From JAKFWF01 sp041745515 (GTDB lineage Bacteria > Pseudomonadota > Alphaproteobacteria > Rhizobiales > Hyphomicrobiaceae), in assembly GCA_041745515.1 (NCBI GenBank), contig JBGTIU010000172.1, positions 1 to 9,274 of the forward strand: a stretch of 9,274 bases of DNA, written 5' to 3'. Of this stretch, positions 1-5,099 are shown one piece after another. A program made the position numbers and the translations under genes. Each line of letters opens with the position of its first letter. Positions within the stretch are counted from its first letter, which is position 1. The notes under the pieces are model-generated. The model worked only from the letters and a program-made list of their open reading frames with translations. It made no database searches and was not told the DNA's origin.

Positions 1-101
1 TCACCTTCGGTCACGACTTCAGGAAGTGCGGGCACGTGAACGACAAAGCCACCCTCCTCGGCGGGTTCAAGAATGATGCTGTAAGTTCGATTGCCGGACA
101 C
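1..101 (-). CDS. HicB-family antitoxin, N-terminal part (runs off left edge)
   Basis: The minus strand reads from a GTG at 101-99 into a peptide containing EGGFVVHVPALPEVVTEG. This matches the start of HicB antitoxins: a first beta strand (TYSIILEP), then a GG-F/Y-V-x-VPxLPxxVTEG segment. Only 33 codons are present; the rest lies beyond position 1. HicB proteins neutralise the HicA mRNA interferase and often repress their own operon. I chose the GTG because GGAG lies 7 nt upstream (112-109) and because family members usually begin just before the first strand. An in-frame ATG at 122-120 and a GTG at 128-126 are alternatives with weaker ribosome sites; a stop at 131-129 closes the frame. No hicA is seen upstream, where it usually lies, because IS66 debris begins within about 40 bp. 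A downstream hicA outside the window remains possible. Solitary HicB-like proteins also exist. Confidence 0.72.
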   Translation of the reverse strand, partial: MSGNRTYSIILEPAEEGGFVVHVPALPEVVTEG

Positions 102-138
102 GGCAAGGCTCCGTTGCTGCATAGACACTCATGATATC

Positions 139-161
139 ACGAAGCGCGTGTCCGCCAAAAC
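139..161 (+). repeat. Probable IS66 terminal inverted repeat (tnpC end)
   Basis: After the tnpC stop at 233 the minus strand runs through about 70 nt of non-coding sequence into a segment whose plus-strand reading begins GAAGCGCGTGTCCGCCAAAA. IS66-family ends commonly begin GTAAGCG and continue with CC-rich sequence, so this is a degraded match at the expected place downstream of tnpC. The partner repeat is not found in the window. It is a suggestion from memory of the family, not an alignment. Confidence 0.35.
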
Positions 162-232
162 GCCGATCACTGGTTGTTGCAGCCTGAGCAGGGTACGCGT
201 CCGGCCAGGGCCGCAGGAGAAGCCTGGTGCGT

Positions 233-431
233 TCAGGCTGCGGCTTGAACTTTCGCCGGATGTCCGGCTTTCCAATTCCACGGCAGCAGTTCTTTGATGC
301 GCTTGGCCGGGTGATCGGCGATGCGGGCGAGGATATCGGCGAGCCAGGCGGGCGTCGACATCGTTCAACGTACAGGTTTCGATGCGCGTGTAGATCGCAG
401 CAGCCCGCCTGCCGCGTACGCATCCGGCGAA
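233..431 (-). pseudogene. IS66 transposase (tnpC) C-terminal remnant, frameshifted
   Basis: On the minus strand the reading begins FAG, continues through RRAAAIYTRIETCTLNDVD, and after a frame change gives ARIADHPAKRIKELLPWNW and ends at a TGA (235-233). This is the conserved C-terminal tail of the IS66 DDE transposase, where an AAIYT-LIET-KLNDVDP segment precedes AWLADVLARIADHPAKRI-ELLPWNW. The frame changes around 350-353, consistent with one extra base or two lost bases between the Asp and the Ala-Trp-Leu. The catalytic DDE domain and the zinc-finger N-terminus are missing, so it cannot code for an active transposase. Confidence 0.82.
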
Positions 432-450
432 GCGGTGACGGATGCGTACG
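415..450. repeat. Perfect 11-bp inverted repeat at the junction of two IS66 fragments
   Basis: CGTACGCATCC at 415-425 is matched exactly by its reverse complement at 440-450, with 14 bp between. The left arm is inside the tnpC remnant and the right arm lies just before the oppositely oriented tnpA remnant. Each arm contains the self-complementary CGTACG. It may mark where an inversion or template switch joined the pieces. Confidence 0.6.
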
Positions 451-460
451 TCCCGCCGTC

Positions 461-640
461 CGTCGCCGCAGGTTCACGGACGAGGAGAAGCGGCATTTCC
501 TGGAACTCGCCAATCGGCCGGGCTCGTCAGTATCCGATGTGGCGCAGCGCTACGACCTGGCGATCAGCCTGCTGTTTCGCTGGCGCAAGGAACTCGGCGA
601 CGGTCCGGTGCCGTTCGCAGGCTTCATGCCGGCCACCATA
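461..640 (+). pseudogene. IS66 accessory protein TnpA remnant (HTH domain)
   Basis: The plus strand reads RRRRFTDEEKRHFLELA, then GSSVSDVAQRYDLAISLLF and RWRKELG. This is the helix-turn-helix region of IS66 TnpA (transposase orf1, IS3/IS911-like fold), where R-R-R-W/F-S/T-x-E-E-K is followed by PGxSVSEVARRHG and LLFRWRR. The segment after it (PFAGFMPATI) resembles the F-x-P-V-x-I linker that follows in full-length TnpA. There is no credible start upstream, and similarity is lost at about 640, where the receptor stop codon begins on the other strand. The usual protein is over 100 residues; about 60 remain. It is a fragment and unlikely to act. Confidence 0.72.
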
Positions 641-642
641 TA

Positions 643-1668
643 TTACCGGACAGGTGGAGCGTACTGCAGGCCCCCGTCTTTCCAAAGCCGGTTCAATCCT
701 CGATCAATCTTGAGGGGGCTGCCCGTGCCAACATTCGCTCCATAAATCTCGCCGTAGTTTCCGACAGCCGAGATGGCTTTGAATGCCCAGTCCTTGTCTA
801 GGCCGAGCGCCTTGCCGAACTCGCCTTCCACGCCCAGCAGGCGTCGAACATCCGGATTCGACGAGGTCAATGACGTGGCCGCGTTCGCTTTAGTTATTCC
901 CAGTTCCTCGGCATTCAAGAGTGCGTAGTGCGTCCACTTTACAAGGTTGAGCCAAGCGACATCATTCTGCCGGACAACCGGCCCGAGAGGCTCCTTCGAA
1001 ATGATATCGGGCAGGACCATGTAGTCATCTGGTGCCGCCAATTTCAGTCGCTGCGAAAAAAGTTGAGACGCGTCGGACGAGAACCCGTCGCATCGACCGC
1101 TACCGAGCGCGCCGATGGCCTGATCCACGTTCTCGAATACCACCGGCTTGCTATCCAGTTTATTGGTGCGCGCGAAGTCCGCGAAATTGAGCTCGTTGGT
1201 CGTACCGGTGATGAGGCAGACCGTTGCCCCCTTGAATTCTTTGGCCGCTTTCACGCCCGTGCTCTTCTTGACAAGAAATCCTTGGCCATCGAAATACGTG
1301 ACGACACTGAATGAGAGGCCAAGACTTGTATCCCGGCTCATGGTCCAGGTGGTTTGTCGCGAGAGGACATCGATCTCTCCGGACTGGAGTGCGGTAAAGC
1401 GCTCTTTTGCGGTCATGGGAATGAAGGAAACCCTGTTCGCGTCACCGAATACGGTTGCGGCGACGGCTCGACAGAAATCGACGTCGAAGCCGGTCCAGCG
1501 TCCCTTGTCGTCCGGGGCGCTGAAACCTGCCACTCCGGTGTTTACTCCGCATCTCAGCTCGCCCCTCTTCTTGACGATTTCCAAGGTGGCCTGAGCCCAT
1601 GCGGGCTGCGCAACACTGGCAATTGCAAGAGCGACAAGCCCCGGCACGACTCCATTCGACCACTTCAT
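643..1668 (-). CDS. Polar amino-acid ABC transporter, periplasmic binding protein (AapJ/BztA-like)
   Basis: This 341-residue protein is a solute receptor of family 3 (SBP_bac_3), close to the general L-amino-acid receptors AapJ and BztA, which bind a broad range of amino acids in the periplasm and deliver them to an ABC permease. A signal peptide occupies residues 1-25, with likely cleavage after AWA. Hallmarks are the start of the mature domain (IVKKRGELRCGVN, 31-43), WTGFDVDFCRAVAATVFGD at 58-76, the ligand-loop segment ALQSGEIDVLSRQTTWTMSRD around 93-113, and the terminal GGLQYAPPVR that is typical of complete AapJ proteins. The ATG is preceded by AGGAGA (1680-1675), 6 nt away. It lies 47 bp downstream of the TctC-like gene, so they are probably co-transcribed. 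The permease and ATPase genes (aapQMP type) that normally follow are absent; IS66 debris starts at its stop codon. The amino-acid specificity cannot be read from the sequence. Confidence 0.9.
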   Translation of the reverse strand: MKWSNGVVPGLVALAIASVAQPAWAQATLEIVKKRGELRCGVNTGVAGFSAPDDKGRWTGFDVDFCRAVAATVFGDANRVSFIPMTAKERFTALQSGEIDVLSRQTTWTMSRDTSLGLSFSVVTYFDGQGFLVKKSTGVKAAKEFKGATVCLITGTTNELNFADFARTNKLDSKPVVFENVDQAIGALGSGRCDGFSSDASQLFSQRLKLAAPDDYMVLPDIISKEPLGPVVRQNDVAWLNLVKWTHYALLNAEELGITKANAATSLTSSNPDVRRLLGVEGEFGKALGLDKDWAFKAISAVGNYGEIYGANVGTGSPLKIDRGLNRLWKDGGLQYAPPVR

Positions 1669-1715
1669 GCTCCGTCTCCTGTCAGCTGATGTTTGCTAGG
1701 CTTAGCCGATGACAA

Positions 1716-2699
1716 TTATTCCACTTTCAATCCAGATGCCTTTATCGGCACCGCCCACTTTTCGATCTCCGAGGCGACGAACGTTCCAAGGTATTCCGGC
1801 GTCGATTGCTCGCCGCTTGCGACCGTGTACCCGAGCTCTTCGAGCTTCTTCTTGACGGACGGGTCGTTGCTCGCCTTCACCGCTGCGTCGTTCAGTTTTT
1901 TCACCACATCCGCAGATGCACCCTTCGGTAGGAAGATCCCATTCCAGGTATAAGCGGAGACGCCCTTCAAGCCTTGCTCGTCAGCGGTCGGCAAGTTGGG
2001 CAGCGCGGGAGACCGTTTGGTCTGCAAGATTGCAATTGCCTTGACGGTATTGCTGTCAATCTGCGGCTTTGCCGTAGACAAAACATCGAGCATGTAGTCG
2101 ATCCTGCCGCCGACGATGTCGTTCATGGCAGGACCGCCACCGCGATAAGGCACGTGAGCCACGTCGATACCGATCGCTGTATTGAGCAACACCGTACCGA
2201 TATGCAGTGCAGCACCTGCGCCACTTGACGCGTAGGCCATCTTTTTCTGGTTGGCCTTCGTGTAGGCGATGAAGTCCTGCAAGTTGTCGACCGGCAGGTC
2301 CTTGCGGGTCACGAGCACGAGAGGAACATCGGCAATCAGCGCGACTGGCGTGAAGTCGGTCGCGGAGTTGTACTGGGGCTTGGCTAGTAGCGTCTGGTTC
2401 TGGGCATGCGTCCCGACCGTTCCCATGACCATCATGTAGCCGTCGGCTGCTGCGCGCGCCACGCGGGCAGAACCGATCATCCCACCGGCGCCACCTGCGT
2501 TCTCGATGACAATCTGCTGACCCAGAATCTGGCTCATCCGGTCGGTCACGAGGCGCGCCACCACGTCGGTGGCGCCGCCCGCGGCGAACGGGACGATCAT
2601 CACCATGGGCTTGGAGGGAAACTTGTCCTGCGCTTGCCCGACCCAGGGGCACACGAGCACCATCGCCAGCGCGGCGACAACAGTCCTCAATGACTTCAT
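1716..2699 (-). CDS. Bug/TctC-family tripartite tricarboxylate transporter receptor
   Basis: This 327-residue periplasmic solute receptor belongs to the Bug (TctC) family. Members bind carboxylates and related small molecules and, in complete systems, pass them to the TctA/TctB membrane proteins. Residues 1-23 form a signal peptide (positive MKSLR, hydrophobic core, GQA before the cleavage site). Family motifs are visible: PFAAGGATDVVAR at 37-49, VIENAGGAGGMIG at 64-76, and HVPYRGGGPAMNDIVGG around 182-198. A strong ribosome site, AGGGAG, lies 7 nt before the ATG. It is the first gene of a minus-strand pair with the amino-acid receptor and is divergent from the LysR gene. No tctA or tctB is present; orphan Bug receptors are common and often borrow membrane partners encoded elsewhere. 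The ligand is unknown; a carboxylate related to the downstream pathway is an inference from position. Confidence 0.93.
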   Translation of the reverse strand: MKSLRTVVAALAMVLVCPWVGQAQDKFPSKPMVMIVPFAAGGATDVVARLVTDRMSQILGQQIVIENAGGAGGMIGSARVARAAADGYMMVMGTVGTHAQNQTLLAKPQYNSATDFTPVALIADVPLVLVTRKDLPVDNLQDFIAYTKANQKKMAYASSGAGAALHIGTVLLNTAIGIDVAHVPYRGGGPAMNDIVGGRIDYMLDVLSTAKPQIDSNTVKAIAILQTKRSPALPNLPTADEQGLKGVSAYTWNGIFLPKGASADVVKKLNDAAVKASNDPSVKKKLEELGYTVASGEQSTPEYLGTFVASEIEKWAVPIKASGLKVE

Positions 2700-2856
2700 C
2701 CCGGATCTCCCTGTGCAAAAATTTGCAAGTGCTGGCTTGCCTGGTTCCGTTCCGCTGGGTTTTGTTCTGCATCCGCGTCACGCCTGTCTGGCGACCGGGC
2801 GGAGAATTCGGGGCACCCAATCCCTCAAGTGTTAGCGATCTGTTGGGTGGCTGGAA

Positions 2857-2896
2857 ACTATAGAGCTTGTAATTGAGCTATGCCGGTGTTCTATAG
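2857..2896. promoter_or_regulatory. Candidate LysR operator and divergent promoter region
   Basis: The gap between the divergent receptor and regulator genes contains CTATAG at 2858-2863 and again at 2891-2896, 33 bp apart (about three helical turns). ATAG-N14-CTAT spans 2860-2881, and GAGCT is repeated directly at 2863-2867 and 2875-2879. A -10-like TATAGT (2862-2857) faces the receptor genes without a clear -35, which would fit activator dependence. A TATAGA on the plus strand (2859-2864) could serve the regulator. LysR proteins usually bind such split dyads in the divergent gap. No binding is shown here; the assignment rests on position and repeats only. Confidence 0.35.
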
Positions 2897-2900
2897 CTTC

Positions 2901-3827
2901 ATGGACTTAAGGCAGCTCAGAACTTTCGTCCATGTCGCCGAACTCGGCAGTCTCAGCAAGGCAGCCGACCGGCTGCGCGTCGCCCAACCCGCCTTGAGCC
3001 GTCAGATCCGTATGCTCGAAGAAGAGTTGAAGGTCCCGCTCTTCACCCGGCATGGTCGAGGCATGGTGCTGACGTCGTCTGGCGACGTTCTGCTCGCCAG
3101 GGCCGTGGCTGTCTTGAGGGATCTGGAGGCGGCGCGCGCCGATGTCGCTACCGAGGCCGGTGCCGTGAAAGGGCGGGTCGTTCTCGGCACACCTCCGACG
3201 GTCGGGGATGCGCTGTCTGCGCGCCTGGTCGAAAGGTTCTTGAATGCCCATCCGAGCGTCTCTATCCGCATCGTACCGGCATTTTCGGGCTATTTGCTGG
3301 ATTGGCTTCAACGGGGCGAGATCGACTTTGCGATCACGTACGAACCGGAAGCGCGTCAAAATCTCCGCACCGAGCCGCTTATAACCGAGACCCTCTTCGT
3401 CGTAGCCGGACCGGATGCGCGGTTGCCACGCAAGCGTGAAGTACCGCTCGCCAAAGTTTTCCAGCACCGGCTGGTCCTTCCTGGTCCCCAGCATGGATTG
3501 CGAAAGCTTGTTGAGCGCGCCGCTCGGAAGCTCGATCAACCGCTCGACATCATCGTTGAAGCCGATTCGCTGCAAACCATGAAGGACCTCGTCGAGCGGG
3601 GTCTCGGCTGGACGATTCTTCCGCTGCCGTCGGTCCACCGCGAGGTTTCGGAGGGACGCCTTCGCGCAGCTCAGATCACGGCGCCTCAACTCACCCGGAC
3701 CCTGGTTATTGCGCAAGCACTCGGTCGACAGACGTCGCGCGCGGTGCGCCTCTTTCGCGACGCTCTGACCGCCGAGGTGTACGACATGGTCAAGGGCGGC
3801 ATCTGGACCGGTACGCTCCTCAAGTAG
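2901..3827 (+). CDS. LysR-family transcriptional regulator
   Basis: This 308-residue LysR regulator has the standard layout: an N-terminal winged helix-turn-helix (residues 1-60; MDLRQLRTFV, then GSLSKAADRLRVAQPALSRQ and LEEELKVPLFTR), a linker helix (about 60-85), and a two-lobed effector domain beginning near GRVVLGTPPTVGD. I chose the ATG at 2901 because M-D-L-R-Q-L is the usual start of the family; an in-frame ATG at 2880 would add seven residues. Neither has a clear Shine-Dalgarno site. The gene is divergent from the receptor pair, which LysR proteins often control, and lies upstream of the catabolic genes on the same strand. The effector is unknown; by context it would be an intermediate of the encoded pathway. 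The catabolic genes have a separate 20-bp palindrome, so this protein need not control them. Confidence 0.93.
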   Translation: MDLRQLRTFVHVAELGSLSKAADRLRVAQPALSRQIRMLEEELKVPLFTRHGRGMVLTSSGDVLLARAVAVLRDLEAARADVATEAGAVKGRVVLGTPPTVGDALSARLVERFLNAHPSVSIRIVPAFSGYLLDWLQRGEIDFAITYEPEARQNLRTEPLITETLFVVAGPDARLPRKREVPLAKVFQHRLVLPGPQHGLRKLVERAARKLDQPLDIIVEADSLQTMKDLVERGLGWTILPLPSVHREVSEGRLRAAQITAPQLTRTLVIAQALGRQTSRAVRLFRDALTAEVYDMVKGGIWTGTLLK

Positions 3828-3861
3828 CGCTCCCGGCCGCCGCCTCGAAGAGCAATAAAAT

Positions 3862-3890
3862 TTGGGCATGGCTCTTTGAACGAATATATA
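3862..3890 (+). promoter_or_regulatory. Putative promoter of the catabolic operon
   Basis: A weak -35-like TTGGGC (3862-3867) is separated by 17 bp from a -10-like TATATA (3885-3890) in the only AT-rich stretch between the LysR gene and the decarboxylase alpha gene. The -35 match is poor. An overlapping TATATT (3887-3892) is an alternative -10 with 19-bp spacing. The transcript would have a leader of roughly 60 nt. Confidence 0.4.
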
Positions 3891-3897
3891 TTCGTTC
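3878..3897. promoter_or_regulatory. Perfect 20-bp palindromic operator candidate
   Basis: GAACGAATATATATTCGTTC reads the same on both strands, with its centre between 3887 and 3888. It covers the putative -10 box of the downstream five-gene cluster and stands out as AT-rich in GC-rich surroundings. An uninterrupted palindrome of this size is what dimeric TetR-, GntR- or MarR-type repressors bind, and the overlap with the -10 suggests repression. No gene for such a regulator is in the window; the LysR neighbour normally prefers interrupted T-N11-A dyads. The site also has no GC-rich stem followed by T residues, so it is not a typical terminator. Confidence 0.6.
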
Positions 3898-3957
3898 GAA
3901 CTCTGCCGGTTTGCTAGCTACTCCATCGACGCAAGCGATTTGTCGAGGGAAGCCGCC

Positions 3958-4500
3958 ATGGACGCAACGCGAGCCGAGCATTCGGAGGAAGCCGCGTGGC
4001 AACGTGACGTCATGCGTGTGCTCAAGGAACATGACGTCAAGCACGTCGTCTACGTTCCCGATGCAGGCCATTCGACAGCGATCCGGACCGCTGAAGCAGA
4101 CCCGGGCATCAAATCGGTCGTCCTGACCACCGAGGAGGAGGGCATCGGCTACCTCGCAGGCGCTTGGCTTGGCGGCGAGCGAGGGGCGCTCTTGATGCAG
4201 TCGAGCGGCGTCGGCAACTGCCTCAACACTCTGGCACTTCAAGTTTGCGCGCGCTTTCCACTCCTCATGGTGGTGACCATGCGCGGCGACTGGGCTGAGT
4301 TCAATGGCTGGCAGAATCCGATGGGGCAGGCGACCGAGCCGGCCCTGAAGCTCATGGGTGTCCTCACCTGGCGCGCCGACAAGCCGGAGGAAGTCGCACC
4401 TCTTCTGCATGGCGCTGCCACCATGGCGTTCAATGGCGATAGCGCATGTGCAGTGCTCCTCGGACAGCGCCTGATCGGAGAAAAGCAGTGGGTCAAGTGA
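3958..4500 (+). CDS. ThDP-dependent 2-oxoacid decarboxylase, alpha subunit (sulfopyruvate/phosphonopyruvate decarboxylase-like)
   Basis: This 180-residue protein is the stand-alone pyrimidine-binding (PYR) domain of a two-subunit thiamine-diphosphate enzyme, related to the alpha subunit of sulfopyruvate decarboxylase (ComD) and to phosphonopyruvate decarboxylases. It shows a conserved acidic patch TTEEEGIGYLAGAWLGG (57-73), one Glu of which is expected to activate the cofactor aminopyrimidine, and QSSGVGNCLNTLAL (81-94), typical of this family. It should pair with the next gene product to decarboxylate a 2-oxoacid to an aldehyde in the cytoplasm. The ATG is preceded by GTCGAGGGA, with GAGG 9 nt upstream; an in-frame TTG at 3940 is less likely. 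The stop codon overlaps the beta gene, indicating coupled translation. The natural substrate is not established; the annotation as sulfopyruvate or phosphonopyruvate enzyme reflects family naming only. Confidence 0.85.
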   Translation: MDATRAEHSEEAAWQRDVMRVLKEHDVKHVVYVPDAGHSTAIRTAEADPGIKSVVLTTEEEGIGYLAGAWLGGERGALLMQSSGVGNCLNTLALQVCARFPLLMVVTMRGDWAEFNGWQNPMGQATEPALKLMGVLTWRADKPEEVAPLLHGAATMAFNGDSACAVLLGQRLIGEKQWVK

Positions 4501-5081
4501 AGAACGACGTGCTCGCGCGCCGAGAGGTGGTTGCGAGACTGCTTGCCGATCGCCGCGATCTTCTGGTCGTGACCGGGCTCGGCTCGGCGTCCTATGACGT
4601 GATGGCCGCCGGCGATGATGACCGGAACTACTATCTTTGGGCAGCCATGGGCAGCGCGGCGATGGTCGGGCTCGGCCTCGCCCACGCCAAGCCCAACCTT
4701 CCCGTGCTCGTCCTCACGGGCGATGGAGAAATGATGATGGGTCTTGGGGCACTTGCAACCATCGCCGTGCAGAAGCCTGCGAATCTGACGATCGCCGTCA
4801 TCGACAACGGCCAGTTCGGAGAGACGGGAATGCAGACCAGCCACGCCGGCCTTGGCATCGGGCTCGACCGCATCGCCGAGACCTGCGGGTTCTCCTGGAC
4901 GAACGAAATCCGGGACATGGCCGGCGTCGATAAGCTGCGTGAGCGGATCCGCCAGTGTGACGGGGCAAAGTTGGCCACCATCAAGGTGAAGGCGGAGAAC
5001 CCGCCAAGAGTTTTGCCGCCGCGCGACGGCGTGTTCAACAAGAACCGCTTCCGTTCCGCGCTTGGGCACGGGCCGCATTGA
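4488..5081 (+). CDS. ThDP-dependent 2-oxoacid decarboxylase, beta subunit (sulfopyruvate/phosphonopyruvate decarboxylase-like)
   Basis: This 197-residue protein is the pyrophosphate-binding (PP) domain partner of the preceding gene and is ComE-like. The cofactor motif is clear: GDGE at 78-81 followed by IDNGQFGETG at 105-114, the GDG-x(~26)-N signature that binds magnesium and diphosphate. WAAMGSAAMVGLGLA (51-65) is the usual glycine-rich approach to it. The start is a GTG at 4488 with GGAG 7 nt upstream (4477-4480), giving a 13-nt overlap with the alpha gene. A GTG at 4497, overlapping the alpha stop as GTGA, is nearly as good and would give 194 residues. Neither partner alone should be active. 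The two-gene split sets this enzyme apart from the usual single-chain decarboxylases such as acetolactate synthase, which also carry a middle domain missing here. Confidence 0.86.
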   Translation: MGQVKNDVLARREVVARLLADRRDLLVVTGLGSASYDVMAAGDDDRNYYLWAAMGSAAMVGLGLAHAKPNLPVLVLTGDGEMMMGLGALATIAVQKPANLTIAVIDNGQFGETGMQTSHAGLGIGLDRIAETCGFSWTNEIRDMAGVDKLRERIRQCDGAKLATIKVKAENPPRVLPPRDGVFNKNRFRSALGHGPH

Positions 5082-5099
5082 TTGTCGAGGCACGCCATT

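Larger units (their letters stand above)
139..642. mobile_element. Decayed and rearranged IS66-family insertion sequence
   Basis: This stretch holds two recognisable IS66-family gene fragments and no intact gene: the 3' end of tnpC on the minus strand and part of tnpA on the plus strand. In an intact IS66 element tnpA, tnpB and tnpC point the same way. Here tnpB and most of tnpC are absent and the two fragments face each other, so the element has been deleted and inverted, or two elements have been joined. The left limit is set at a GAAGCGCGTGTCCGCCAAAA stretch that resembles the terminal repeats of the family. The right limit is where tnpA similarity stops, touching the stop codon of the adjacent receptor gene. 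The boundaries are inferred by eye. No 8-bp target duplication could be assigned. Confidence 0.68.

Noticed and set aside
67..513. Minus-strand 148-codon frame across the IS66 remnant
   Set aside because: Its translation is not the transposase frame and matches no family; the true tnpC remnant is in two neighbouring frames.
227..745. Treating the 172-codon plus-strand frame as a real gene
   Set aside because: Only the middle part resembles TnpA. The first ~75 codons are antisense to the tnpC remnant and the end is antisense to the receptor gene, so it is a chance fusion around a fragment.
1695..1706. Near-palindrome GCTAGGCTTAGC between the two receptor genes
   Set aside because: It is short and imperfect, with no T-run, and the 47-bp gap otherwise just carries the ribosome site of the second gene. 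Too weak for a terminator or operator call.
2056..2820. Minus-strand open frame of 254 codons overlapping the TctC-like gene in another frame
   Set aside because: It is an out-of-frame reading of the receptor gene; its arginine-rich translation has no recognisable motif.
2907..3869. Minus-strand open frame of 320 codons opposite the LysR gene
   Set aside because: The plus-strand LysR protein is unmistakable, and the antisense translation is rich in Arg and Gly without domain features.
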